NCBI RefSeq assembly: GCF_036250065.1
Contig: NZ_CP109199.1
Location: 3,224,001 to 3,288,000, forward strand
Direction: 5' to 3'
DNA length: 64,000 bases
Origin: Micromonospora sp. NBC_01699
GTDB taxonomy: Bacteria; Actinomycetota; Actinomycetes; Mycobacteriales; Micromonosporaceae
The translations under genes and the position numbers were made by a program. The notes below the pieces were generated by a model that worked only from the letters and a program-made list of their open reading frames with translations, was not told where the DNA came from and searched no databases. Positions within the stretch are counted from its first letter, which is position 1. Every line of letters starts with the position of its first letter. This document shows positions 7,600 through 16,070 of the stretch, one piece after another.

Positions 7600-10500
7600 G
7601 TGCCGAACTCGCTGCTTGACGCCCTGGCCGCCCGCATTCTCGTCGGTGACGGTGCGATGGGGACCATGCTCCAGGCGGCCGACCTCAGCCTGGACGACTT
7701 CGAGGGCTACGAGGGCTGCAACGAGGTTCTGAACGTCACCCGGCCCGAGGTGGTCCGGTCGGTGCACGACGCGTACTTCGAGGCCGGTGCCGACTGCGTC
7801 GAGACGAACACCTTCGGCACCAACCTCGGCAACCTCGGCGAGTACGACATCCAGCACCGGATCGTCGAGCTGGCCGAGGCCGGTGCCCGGATCGCGCGAC
7901 AGTCCGCCGACCACTGGTCAACCCCGGACCGGCCGAGGTTCGTGCTCGGCTCGATCGGCCCCGGCACCAAACTGCCCACCCTCGGCCACAGTCGCTACGA
8001 CACACTGCGTCAGGCGTACCTGGAGAACGCCGCCGGCCTGCTCACCGGCGGTGTGGACGCGTTGATCATCGAGACCTGTCAGGACCTGCTCCAGGTCAAG
8101 TCCGCTGTGGTCGGTGCCCGGCGGGCGATGGCGCAGGCCGGCCGTACGGTTCCGTTGATCTGTCATGTCACCGTCGAGACCACCGGGACCATGCTGCTCG
8201 GCAGCGAGATCGGCGCTGCGCTGACCGCCCTCGAACCGCTCGGCATCGACCTGATCGGGCTCAACTGCGCCACCGGTCCGGCCGAGATGAGCGAGCACCT
8301 TCGCTACCTGTCCCAGCATGCCCGGGTGCCGCTGTCGGTGATGCCGAACGCCGGCCTGCCGCAGCTCACCGCCGACGGTGCCTACTACCCGCTGACGCCG
8401 CAGGAGCTGGCCGACGCGCTGGACCGGTTCGTCAACGAGTACGGCGTATCCCTGGTCGGCGGCTGCTGCGGCACCACCCCCGAGCACATCCGGGCGGTCG
8501 CCGAGCGGCTGACCGGGGCCACCCCGGTCCCGCGCCAGCCGACCACCGAGGCCGGTGTGGCGTCGATCTACCACCACGTGCCGTTCGCCCAGGACGCCAG
8601 CGTGCTGATGGTGGGGGAGCGGACCAACGCCAACGGCTCCAAGGCGTTCCGGGAGGCGATGCTCGCCGGCGACTGGCAGGCCTGCGTGGAGATCGCCCGC
8701 AGCCAGGCCCGCGACGGCTCGCACCTGCTCGACCTCTGCGTCGACTATGTAGGCCGGGACGGCGCCGAGGACATGCGGCAACTGGCCAGCCGGTTCGCCA
8801 CCGCGTCCACCCTGCCGATCATGCTCGACTCGACCGAGCCGCAGGTGATCGAGGCCGGGTTGGAGATGCTCGGCGGCCGGTGCGTGGTCAACTCGGTCAA
8901 CTTCGAGGACGGCGACGGCCCCGATTCCCGCTACGCCCGGGTGATGCCGATCATCAAGGAGCACGGCGCCGCCGTGGTCGCGTTGACCATCGACGAGGAG
9001 GGCCAGGCCCGTACGGCGGAATGGAAGGTCCGGGTCGCCGCCCGCCTGATCGACGACCTCACCGGCCGGTGGGGGCTGTCGCTGGGCGACATCATGGTCG
9101 ACACGCTGACCTTCCCGATCGCCACCGGCCAGGAGGAAACCCGACGCGACGGCATCGAGACGATCAACGCGATCCGGGAGATCGCGAAGCGTTACCCCGG
9201 CGTCAACTTCACCCTCGGGCTGTCGAACGTCTCCTTCGGACTCAACCCGGCCGCCCGCCAGGTGCTCAACTCCGTTTTTCTGCACGAGTGCGTGCAGGCC
9301 GGTCTGACCAGCGCGATCGTGCATGCCAGCAAGATCCTTCCGATGTCGAAGATCCCGGACGAGCAGCGCGAGGCGGCCCTCGACCTGGTCTACGACCGGC
9401 GCCGCCCGGCCACCGACGACCAACCGGCGTACGACCCGGTGCAGCGGTTCATCCAGGTTTTCGAGGGCGTCGACGCCGCCTCGGCCCGTGCCACCCGAGC
9501 GGAGGAACTGGCCGGGCTGCCGCTGGACGAACGACTCAAGCGCCGGATCATCGACGGCGAACGCAAGGGCCTGGAAGCCGACCTGGACGACGCGCTGACG
9601 TCTCGGCCGGCACTGGCGATCATCAACGACACCCTGCTCGACGGGATGAAGGTGGTCGGCGAGCTGTTCGGCTCCGGCCAGATGCAGTTGCCGTTCGTGC
9701 TCCAATCGGCCGAGGTGATGAAGACCGCGGTCGCCTACCTGGAACCGCACATGGAGAAGGCCGACGACGGCGGCAAGGGTAAAATCGTGCTGGCCACAGT
9801 CAAGGGCGACGTGCACGACATCGGCAAGAACCTGGTCGACATCATCCTGTCCAACAACGGCTACGAGGTCGTCAACATCGGCATCAAGCAGCCGATCACC
9901 GCGATTCTCGACGCCGCCGAGCAGCACCGGGCCGATGCGATCGGCATGTCCGGCCTGCTGGTCAAGAGCACCGTCATCATGAAGGAGAACCTCCAGGAGA
10001 TGGCGTCGCGCGGGGTCGCCGAACGCTGGCCGGTGCTGCTCGGCGGGGCCGCGCTCACCCGGGCCTACGTCGAGGACGACCTCCGTTCGACGTACGCCGG
10101 CCAGGTGCACTACGCCCGCGACGCGTTCGAGGGACTGTCCCTGATGGACCGGGTGATGGTCGCCAAGCGCGGTGGTGCCGCCGTGGTCGACCCGGAGCGG
10201 GAAGCGGCCCTGGCGGCCCGGCGAGCCCGCCGGGAGCGGCAACGGACGATGGTCACCGACGCCCTGCCGGACATCAACGACTCCTCGGTCCGCTCCGACG
10301 TCGCTACCGATATCGAGGTGCCCGCACCGCCGTTCTTCGGCACCCGTGTGATCAAGGGTGTGCCGCTGGCCGACTACTCGGCCCTGCTGGACGAGCGGGC
10401 GACGTTCGTCGGCCAGTGGGGGCTACGCGGTGCGCGAGGTGGCAACGGCCCGTCGTACGAGGAACTGGTCGAAACCGAGGGACGGCCCCGGCTGCGTTAC

Positions 10501-11130
10501 TGGCTGGACCGGCTGATCGCCGACAAGGTGCTCGAAGCGGCGGTGGTCTACGGCTACTTCCCGGCGTACTCCGAGGGCAACGACCTGGTGGTGCTGGACG
10601 AGAACGGGCACACCGAACGGGCCCGCTTCACCTTCCCCCGCCAGCGGCAGGAACGCCGCCTCTGCCTGGCCGATTTCTTCAAGCCGCGCGGTGAGCAGTT
10701 GGACGTGGTGGCCCTGCAACTGGTCACCGTCGGCCAGCCGGTCAGTGAGTACACCGCGAAGATGTTCGCCCGCAACGAGTACCGCGACTACCTTGAGGTG
10801 CACGGCCTCTCCGTACAGCTCACCGAGGCACTGGCCGAATACTGGCACCGCCGGGTCCGCAACGAGCTGCTCCTGCCCGACGGCCGTACGGTCGGCACCG
10901 ACGACCCGACCGACCTCGCCGGCCTGCTGCACAACGACTACCGAGGCTGCCGGTACGCGCTCGGCTACACCGCCTGCCCCGACCTCGAAGACCGGGCGAA
11001 GATCGTCGACCTGCTAAGCGCCGAGCGCATCGGCGTACGCCTCTCCGAGGAGTTCCAACTCGAACCGGAGCAGGCCACCGACGCCATCATCGTCCACCAC
11101 CCCGACGCCAACTACTTCAACGCCAAATGA
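7600..11130 (+). CDS. metH: Cobalamin-dependent methionine synthase
   Basis: 1176 residues, the normal length for MetH. The order of modules is clear. The homocysteine-binding barrel (about 1-310) has zinc ligands in GLNCATGP (Cys near 222) and GGCCGTT (Cys near 289-290). The pterin-binding barrel comes next (about 330-600). The cobalamin domain has a cap helix region and DVHDIG (His near 739, the lower cobalt ligand), SGLL and LLGGAAL (about 640-880). The C-terminal SAM-dependent reactivation domain (about 930-1176) ends the protein. It transfers methyl from methyl-tetrahydrofolate to homocysteine. The GTG start is six bases after TAGCCT (7588-7593), leaderless-like, so a 5' UTR riboswitch is unlikely. 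It is divergent from PAC2; 7359-7599 holds the two promoters and nothing else I can see. Confidence 0.97.
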   Translation: MPNSLLDALAARILVGDGAMGTMLQAADLSLDDFEGYEGCNEVLNVTRPEVVRSVHDAYFEAGADCVETNTFGTNLGNLGEYDIQHRIVELAEAGARIARQSADHWSTPDRPRFVLGSIGPGTKLPTLGHSRYDTLRQAYLENAAGLLTGGVDALIIETCQDLLQVKSAVVGARRAMAQAGRTVPLICHVTVETTGTMLLGSEIGAALTALEPLGIDLIGLNCATGPAEMSEHLRYLSQHARVPLSVMPNAGLPQLTADGAYYPLTPQELADALDRFVNEYGVSLVGGCCGTTPEHIRAVAERLTGATPVPRQPTTEAGVASIYHHVPFAQDASVLMVGERTNANGSKAFREAMLAGDWQACVEIARSQARDGSHLLDLCVDYVGRDGAEDMRQLASRFATASTLPIMLDSTEPQVIEAGLEMLGGRCVVNSVNFEDGDGPDSRYARVMPIIKEHGAAVVALTIDEEGQARTAEWKVRVAARLIDDLTGRWGLSLGDIMVDTLTFPIATGQEETRRDGIETINAIREIAKRYPGVNFTLGLSNVSFGLNPAARQVLNSVFLHECVQAGLTSAIVHASKILPMSKIPDEQREAALDLVYDRRRPATDDQPAYDPVQRFIQVFEGVDAASARATRAEELAGLPLDERLKRRIIDGERKGLEADLDDALTSRPALAIINDTLLDGMKVVGELFGSGQMQLPFVLQSAEVMKTAVAYLEPHMEKADDGGKGKIVLATVKGDVHDIGKNLVDIILSNNGYEVVNIGIKQPITAILDAAEQHRADAIGMSGLLVKSTVIMKENLQEMASRGVAERWPVLLGGAALTRAYVEDDLRSTYAGQVHYARDAFEGLSLMDRVMVAKRGGAAVVDPEREAALAARRARRERQRTMVTDALPDINDSSVRSDVATDIEVPAPPFFGTRVIKGVPLADYSALLDERATFVGQWGLRGARGGNGPSYEELVETEGRPRLRYWLDRLIADKVLEAAVVYGYFPAYSEGNDLVVLDENGHTERARFTFPRQRQERRLCLADFFKPRGEQLDVVALQLVTVGQPVSEYTAKMFARNEYRDYLEVHGLSVQLTEALAEYWHRRVRNELLLPDGRTVGTDDPTDLAGLLHNDYRGCRYALGYTACPDLEDRAKIVDLLSAERIGVRLSEEFQLEPEQATDAIIVHHPDANYFNAK

Positions 11131-11488
11131 CGGTGGATCGATGACGGCCTGTCTCCGACCGGCCTCCCAATGAGGTCGGTGCCGACCCGCCGCCGGACTC
11201 CATCAGCCCGAGTACCAGCTCGTGCGCGACGAGCGGCCGGTTGATCGTGTCCGTCTTCGTGTCCCTGGTCCGCCCGCACGCCGACTCCAGGGCGTCGACC
11301 CGCGCTTGGGTCAGGTTGACCGTGACCTTCGTCAGCGCCGACCGGTCACCCGGGGCGAGTAGCCCCTTGACCGGGTCGAGATCCGGGCAGGACCCGTCAT
11401 CCTCGCACTTCGGGCACGGGCTCTCGCGGTGCTCCGCCGCGATCCGTAGCGCCCGGCGTACGGTGCCCTCCGTCTCGCTCTCGCTCAC
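11117..11488 (-). CDS. Small ribbon-helix-helix-like protein with a CxxC motif
   Basis: 123 residues. The N-terminal half holds C-P-K-C followed by a third Cys eight residues later in an acidic stretch, a possible metal site. The second half (about residues 55-100) has a strand KVTVNLTQARVDALES followed by helices containing TKTDTINRPLV, the pattern of ribbon-helix-helix DNA-binding proteins common in actinobacterial accessory regions. The GTG at 11488 overlaps the stop of the upstream small gene by four bases (GTGA), indicating co-translation. Its 3' end runs 14 bp into the 3' end of metH on the opposite strand. Function unknown; a regulator or antitoxin-like role is possible. Confidence 0.6.
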   Translation of the reverse strand: MSESETEGTVRRALRIAAEHRESPCPKCEDDGSCPDLDPVKGLLAPGDRSALTKVTVNLTQARVDALESACGRTRDTKTDTINRPLVAHELVLGLMESGGGSAPTSLGGRSETGRHRSTVIWR

Positions 11489-11703
11489 GCCGGCCACCGC
11501 CCGTTGCCCCGGACCGGCCGGGCACCGGTGGTGGACCGGCGCGGGCCACCGACGGTCGCGGACACCGTCAGGGTCACCAGGTCCCGGTCGGGCCGGTTCG
11601 CGACCGGCTGCGGTACGGGCGCCGGGGCCGGGGCCACCTGCTCGACCGGGCCGGGATCGGCGGCCGGCGCGAACCACTTCCGTCGGGTGCTGTTGATCGC
11701 CAC
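11485..11703 (-). CDS. Hypothetical small Pro/Ala-rich protein coupled to the RHH gene
   Basis: 72 residues starting MAINSTRRKWFAPA. The centre is Pro/Ala/Val-rich and the end basic (STTGARPVRGNGRW). The GTG start at 11703 has GGAGG nine bases upstream. The stop overlaps the start of the ribbon-helix-helix gene. I recognise no family. Probably the first gene of a two-gene accessory operon. The stretch 11704-11880 up to the XRE regulator holds no clear gene. Confidence 0.45.
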   Translation of the reverse strand: MAINSTRRKWFAPAADPGPVEQVAPAPAPVPQPVANRPDRDLVTLTVSATVGGPRRSTTGARPVRGNGRWPA

Positions 11704-11880
11704 TGCTGCTCACCTCCGGATCAGGTGGAGCACCGGCCCCGGCATGAGGCAGTGGGGTCCGGACTCCCGCTGGTGGACGCGTCGGTGTGCTGCACCGTTG
11801 CTGATCAGGAGTTACCGCGTCCGTGATCAGGACGCTACTATTCGCAACCGGTGTGAGTGGAACGCTTACGCACCACTACC

Positions 11881-13065
11881 TCAGACAGCGACGCCCATCC
11901 GTTCGCACAGCCCCCGTAGCTCGGTTCCCCCTACGCCCCGACGTAGCAGCGCCCTCGCGCTCTCCCGGGTGGACGCCGACGATCGGGCGTGTTGGGGGCC
12001 GATCCGCTCGGCCGTAAGGAGCCAACGCACCGCGTCCCGGTCGCGGCCCAGGTCGACGTGACCCCGCGCCATGTCCATGTAGAAATACACCTGACGCTGC
12101 GCGGGCAGCCCGTCGACGCGCACCCGCGCTGCGGTCTCCATCGCCTCGCCCGACCGTCCCGTGTCGAGCTGGTTGGCCATCTGCCACAACGCCACGTTGC
12201 GAGGGCCCCATGCCATGTCCCAGCTCGTCGTCTCGCCGGTCCGCTGGGCGATCCGGGACGCCTCCACCAGGTGGCTTTCCGCCACAGCGGCGTCGCGGGC
12301 GCCCGTCGCGTGGTGCGCCCGTGCCAGGTGCAGGAAGCCGAGCAGGTCCAGGGCGGCCGGGGCGTCGAGATGGTGTTCCAGGTCCTCGCTCGCCCGTTCT
12401 GCGGTGGAGCGGGCCGGCCCGTACGCCCCCGAGTACGCCAGAACCCGGGCACGGTTCGCGGCGGCGACCGCGACCGCCACCGGGTCCTCCAGCCGCCGCG
12501 CGGCTTCTTCGCAGTGGTCGACGGCAAGCCACGCCTGCGCCGGGAAACCGACGTTCAGTAGGCAGCCCATTGCCACCCCGTACACGGGGACCATCGCCTT
12601 CAGCGTCTCCCGCTGATTGTTGCGAGCGTGCAACGCGGGGATCAGGGTGACGAGGCGGTGCAACGCCCCGGCGTAGTCGCACCGGCCGTAGAGATCCCGC
12701 ACGAGCGCGGATTCCCGCATGAGCGCACCGGCGGTCGCCGGGGGCCGCGAGGCCGACTCGGTGAGCGGGTGGCTCATCATCGTTCGCCAGACCCGCTCGG
12801 CGTCGATGCGGGCGGACTCCAGTTGCCGATCCGCCGGCGTGTACGGCTGGCCGGTCAGCTCGACTACGGAGCATTCAAGGGCGGCGGCCAGGTCAACGAC
12901 CATGTACCGATCGGTGCGCTGCTGCCCGCGCTCGATGCGCGACCATGACGTGTGCGAGATGCCCGCTCGACTGGCCGCGTGGCGGATGCTCCAACCACGC
13001 AGTTCACGGCGGGTACGGATGCGCTCCCCGATGGACGGGTCGGACGGCACGGGCCGGCGAGGCAT
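11881..13065 (-). CDS. XRE-type helix-turn-helix regulator with TPR-like C-terminal domain
   Basis: 394 residues. The N-terminal HTH (about 13-70) reads IGERIRTRRELRGWS ... GISHTSWSRIERG. It is followed by a long all-helical region (about 90-390) with tetratricopeptide-like periodicity, the layout of actinobacterial XRE/TPR regulators often linked to secondary metabolism or accessory islands. ATG 13065 was chosen because GGAAGG lies nine bases upstream and the HTH begins soon after; an in-frame ATG 195 bp further upstream adds residues unlike any regulator. It may control the two small genes downstream on the same strand. The stretch 13066-13308 shows nothing beyond the two promoter regions. 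Confidence 0.82.
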   Translation of the reverse strand: MPRRPVPSDPSIGERIRTRRELRGWSIRHAASRAGISHTSWSRIERGQQRTDRYMVVDLAAALECSVVELTGQPYTPADRQLESARIDAERVWRTMMSHPLTESASRPPATAGALMRESALVRDLYGRCDYAGALHRLVTLIPALHARNNQRETLKAMVPVYGVAMGCLLNVGFPAQAWLAVDHCEEAARRLEDPVAVAVAAANRARVLAYSGAYGPARSTAERASEDLEHHLDAPAALDLLGFLHLARAHHATGARDAAVAESHLVEASRIAQRTGETTSWDMAWGPRNVALWQMANQLDTGRSGEAMETAARVRVDGLPAQRQVYFYMDMARGHVDLGRDRDAVRWLLTAERIGPQHARSSASTRESARALLRRGVGGTELRGLCERMGVAV

Positions 13066-13308
13066 AGCGGTGGGCCTTCCCAGATAAGGCTGGGGCGGCG
13101 GCGTTACGCCGGGCCCTACCCCAGCGGGCCGCCACCTCGGACGGTACACCGAGGAAACGATCGAGGGACACGACACAGACGTCAGGACCAGTGCCGAACG
13201 CGTCGTCCATGGCCGGCAGCAGGTGCCCACCGCTCCGTCAAAGCGGGGGAACTCACTCACTCCGTGCCGCCGCTGAAAGCCTCCTCCCTACGGGCGTAGC
13301 CTGCCAGC

Positions 13309-13497
13309 GTGCTCGGGTTCGATTTTGACGCTGCCCGTCCCTACCGGCGCAGCCTGCGGCGCTCGATTCTGGTGCATTCTGGTGGTTTTGTGGCATTGGT
13401 TCTTATTGTTATGGCTCTCATCGTCACGCTTCTCGTCTTGCTTGCCTGTCTCGGGCTTGTTCTTCGGGCGATGACCGATGGCGAGATAAGCCCGTGA
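13309..13497 (+). CDS. Small single-span membrane protein, 62 aa, unknown
   Basis: The sequence begins VLGFDFDAARPYRRSLRRS, then a strongly hydrophobic helix of about 28 residues (roughly 26-54) and a short acidic tail. The positive-inside rule puts the N-terminus in the cytoplasm. The GTG start lies six bases after TAGCCT (13297-13302), a leaderless arrangement shared by many genes here, which supports it being expressed. The DNA is T-rich compared with its neighbours, including third positions, suggesting different ancestry or constraint. No family recognised. 13498-13666 holds no further gene I can support. Confidence 0.42.
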   Translation: MLGFDFDAARPYRRSLRRSILVHSGGFVALVLIVMALIVTLLVLLACLGLVLRAMTDGEISP

Positions 13498-13666
13498 TGC
13501 GGTACTCGCTGGCTCTGCTGGCTGTGTCCGTGGTTTCTGATCGGCTTGGGTGAGCCTGCTTGCCCGGCCTGCACTGCGGACACCGGCGCTCACCGAATGC
13601 CCGTCAACCGTCTGGGCGTCGCCAACCAGAGCGTCGCCGGGGTTTCAGGGGGCTCGTCCTGCCGGC

Positions 13667-14203
13667 TCACGACCCGCTCCCGCTCCTGCATGCCGTTATG
13701 GTCCGCTCCACGGCAGCCACCGCGACATTGGCCGCCCGCTGACCCAGCGCCGCTGGCTGGGGCGCCGAGCCCGCCAGAGCCGTGGTGTCGGAGTATTTGA
13801 TTTCGTAGACGCGCTCCGTGAACTTCCAGCCGTCCGGGGTGCGTCGGTAGCGGTCGTGGTAGATGGAGTAGTTCAGGTGTGAGCTGCCGTCGCGGAACCG
13901 CCCGAACTCCGACACGTACGCACGGCCGAGCGCGGTATCGCCCTCCAACTGGATCGTGCCCGGGTGGGTGTTCTGCACGAAGTACTCCCAGAGCTTTTGC
14001 AGCCGCTCGATTCCCGCGCGGATTTCCTCCCGGCCGACAAACTCGACATCGATTTCGGGAATCCGCCACACACCGTCCGGCGTGAACAGCGACGCGATGC
14101 GGTCGTGGTCGCGCATCATCCCGGCGTCGGTGAACTCACCGCGCAGCGCCTCGATCTCGAAGCGGTCGGCGACGGCCCGAAGGTTGCTCATAGAATTCGT
14201 CAT
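13667..14203 (-). CDS. NTF2-like / SnoaL-like domain protein
   Basis: 178 residues. Residues 1-140 have the cone-shaped NTF2/SnoaL pattern: an N-terminal helix pair, LFTPDGVWRIP and YRRTPDGWKFTERVYE. The Ala-rich tail after 150 is variable. Members of this family are isomerases, dehydratases, hydroxylases or binding proteins; this one cannot be assigned. It starts 16 bp after the stop of the reductase gene on the same strand, so it is very likely co-transcribed from the ECF41-type promoter at 14958-14984. ATG 14191 is an alternative start. Confidence 0.8.
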   Translation of the reverse strand: MTNSMSNLRAVADRFEIEALRGEFTDAGMMRDHDRIASLFTPDGVWRIPEIDVEFVGREEIRAGIERLQKLWEYFVQNTHPGTIQLEGDTALGRAYVSEFGRFRDGSSHLNYSIYHDRYRRTPDGWKFTERVYEIKYSDTTALAGSAPQPAALGQRAANVAVAAVERTITACRSGSGS

Positions 14204-14219
14204 GGTCGATCACTCTTTC

Positions 14220-14888
14220 TCAATACGCGATGCCGATGGCCTGATTGATCGTTTCGGGCTGGTCGAGGACGCGGAGCATGTGATGGGCGACGTCGGCGCG
14301 CGAGATGGAGAGCCCGCGCCGCAGGTTCTGCCCGTACGCCGTTCGGTAGACGCCGGTCAAGGGCTTGTCGGACAGGTACGGCGGTCGTGAGATGGTCCAG
14401 TCCAGGCCACTGTCGCGAAGCAGATCCTCCATCCGCGCAAGGTCCGCGTAGTGCCTGCGCAACACCGCTTTTGTCAACGGGCTGAGCAGATGCCGCATGA
14501 AGAACCCGTCGCCCGGGTCGTGTTTGCGCGGATCGGGGCGGCCGGGGGATGGCACGGTGCCCAACGGAGAGGCGCTGACCACCACGATTCGGCGTACGCC
14601 GGTTGCCTTCATCGCCTGGACGATCGCTCGCGTACCCGGATGGACGATTCCGAACTCGGACGGTGATCGGGGACCGAGACCGGACAGGACCGCGTCGGCA
14701 CCGTCGACCGCGGACCTCAGCGCCACCGGGTCCGCCGTGGCCAGGTCCGCGGTGACGACGCGCACGTCGCTGGATGACAGCTTCTTCGGATTCCGTACGA
14801 CTGCCGTGACGTCGTGACCCGCGGCGATGGCCTGATCGAGCAGTTGCCGGCCGATGCCCCCGGTCGCGGCGAAGATCGCGAGTTTCAT
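14220..14888 (-). CDS. NAD(P)H-binding oxidoreductase / epimerase (atypical SDR)
   Basis: 222 residues beginning MKLAIFAATGGIGRQLL. The glycine-rich T-G-G-I-G-R turn near residues 9-14 and VTAVVRNPKKL are typical of atypical short-chain dehydrogenases (NAD(P)H-binding, NmrA-like). No canonical YxxxK is evident, so it may act as a flavin reductase, epimerase or redox sensor. ATG 14888 was chosen because the Rossmann motif starts immediately; the frame runs further upstream through the promoter. Oxidoreductase/epimerase genes are the usual partners of ECF41 sigma factors, and the divergent neighbour is one. Confidence 0.85.
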   Translation of the reverse strand: MKLAIFAATGGIGRQLLDQAIAAGHDVTAVVRNPKKLSSSDVRVVTADLATADPVALRSAVDGADAVLSGLGPRSPSEFGIVHPGTRAIVQAMKATGVRRIVVVSASPLGTVPSPGRPDPRKHDPGDGFFMRHLLSPLTKAVLRRHYADLARMEDLLRDSGLDWTISRPPYLSDKPLTGVYRTAYGQNLRRGLSISRADVAHHMLRVLDQPETINQAIGIAY

Positions 14889-14957
14889 CTGGTGCTGCCT
14901 GCCCCTCGGTTCGGTCGGCACATCTTCTGCCGGATGGTGTGTTTCTCTCAGCAGTAC

Positions 14958-14984
14958 GACGACGCAGCGCCTCGGAATGTGAGG
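14958..14984 (-). promoter_or_regulatory. ECF41-type promoter for the reductase-NTF2 operon
   Basis: On the minus strand CCTCACA (14984-14978) is separated by 16 bases from CGTC (14961-14958). This fits the published ECF41 promoter form (a TGTCACA-like -35, a 16-17 base gap and a CGTC -10). The -35 is one arm of a perfect 11-bp inverted repeat whose other arm is the -35 of the sigma gene promoter. Confidence 0.65.
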
Positions 14985-14996
14985 GGATACTTCTGA

Positions 14997-15023
14997 CCTC
15001 ACATTCCGATGTGGTGTTTCGTC
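14997..15023 (+). promoter_or_regulatory. ECF41-type autoregulatory promoter of the sigma factor gene
   Basis: CCTCACA (14997-15003), 16 bases, CGTC (15020-15023), 20 bp before the GTG start of the sigma gene. It mirrors the element on the opposite strand. The arms GGAATGTGAGG (14974-14984) and CCTCACATTCC (14997-15007) are perfect inverted copies with a 12-base spacer. Confidence 0.65.
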
Positions 15024-15042
15024 GGACTGGCGAGGGCAAGCT

Positions 15043-16002
15043 GTGACCGAGGGAGTCGGCGACACCATGAGCAGCCAATCCGGCCCGGGGGACAACCGGC
15101 TCGATCCGGGCCTGCGCGCGATCGTGAGCGAGCGGCGTCAGCTGATCAATCTTGCGTACCGGCTCCTCGGGTCACTGGCGGATGCCGAGGATGTCGTGCA
15201 GGAGACGTACGCCCGCTGGTATGCCATGTCCGCGCACCAGCGGGAGGCGATCGGATCGCCCGGCGCCTGGCTGACGACGGTCGCCAGTCGGATCTGCCTT
15301 GACCTGCTCGGCTCGGCACGGGCCAGGCGGGAGCGCTACGTGGGCGAATGGATTCCGGAACCGGTGCCGGATCGTACGGAATGGCTCGACGGCCGGTCGG
15401 GCGGCAGCGGTGTCGACCCGGCCGACCGGATCACCCTCGACGAGTCGGTCAACATGGCCTTCCTCGTCGTGCTCGAACTGACGACCCCGGCCGAGCGCGT
15501 CGCCTTCATCCTGCACGATGTCTTCCGCTACTCCTTCGCCGAAGTGGCCGAGATCGTCGGCCGTACGCCGGCGGCCTGTCGTCAGCTCGCCTCGTCGGCC
15601 CGCCGTCGCATCCGCGTCCCGCCTGCTCCCGTGACCCCGACAGCCCAGCGGGCCGGCATCGTCAGGGACTTCAAGCAGGCATGGGAAGCCGGCGACATCG
15701 ACGCCCTCGTCGGCCTGCTCGATCCCGCCGCCACGGCGACCGGGGACGGCGGCGGCCTGGTCAGCGCCGAACTGCGCCCGATCGAGGGCGGGCGGCGGAT
15801 CGCGACCTACTTCGCCGATCTCGCCGGCAGGGCACCCGACCTGACGATCCTGGAGCGTACGGTCAACGGTCAGCCCGGTCTGGTGGCTCAGCAGGATGAT
15901 GTCACCGTGGCGGTGTTCGCGTTCGACATCGCGGGCGACCGGATCAGGCACATCTGGGGCGTACGGAACCCCGAGAAACTCCGGCCCTGGACGACGGGCT
16001 GA
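15043..16002 (+). CDS. RNA polymerase sigma factor, ECF41 family (SigJ-like, with C-terminal SnoaL-like domain)
   Basis: 319 residues. Sigma region 2 (about 25-95: NLAYRLLGSLADAEDVVQET) and sigma region 4 (about 140-195) are followed by an NTF2/SnoaL-like extension (about 205-319). The three ECF41 signature motifs are present: WIPEP (103-107, family WLPEP), DGGG (235-238) and NPEKL (309-313, family NPDKL). In this family the fused domain replaces a separate anti-sigma factor and modulates activity. The GTG at 15043 has GAGGG nearby; ATG 15067 is an alternative. It is divergent from a reductase/NTF2 operon with matching promoters, so it probably activates both itself and that operon. The inducing signal is unknown. 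Confidence 0.92.
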   Translation: MTEGVGDTMSSQSGPGDNRLDPGLRAIVSERRQLINLAYRLLGSLADAEDVVQETYARWYAMSAHQREAIGSPGAWLTTVASRICLDLLGSARARRERYVGEWIPEPVPDRTEWLDGRSGGSGVDPADRITLDESVNMAFLVVLELTTPAERVAFILHDVFRYSFAEVAEIVGRTPAACRQLASSARRRIRVPPAPVTPTAQRAGIVRDFKQAWEAGDIDALVGLLDPAATATGDGGGLVSAELRPIEGGRRIATYFADLAGRAPDLTILERTVNGQPGLVAQQDDVTVAVFAFDIAGDRIRHIWGVRNPEKLRPWTTG

Positions 16003-16070
16003 CGAGTCCGCGTACCAGGCAGCGAGCCGACCAGCACGAACAGCCGGCCGGATAGGCTGCGGAGAAATTC

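Noticed and set aside
7918-10242. 774-codon open frame antisense to metH
   Set aside because: It has no domain pattern, is rich in Arg/Gly/Asp from GC-rich codons read in reverse, and lies fully inside a well-supported gene.
11117-11713. Single 198-codon minus-strand gene
   Set aside because: The first 75 codons are Arg/Gly/Pro shadow sequence. Two overlapping genes (11485-11703 and 11117-11488) with GGAGG and GTGA coupling explain the region better.
13288-13593. 101-codon minus-strand frame opposite the small membrane protein
   Set aside because: It has no Shine-Dalgarno or leaderless hexamer and a Lys/Glu/Asn/Gln-rich tail created by T-rich DNA read in reverse; the plus-strand frame has promoter support.
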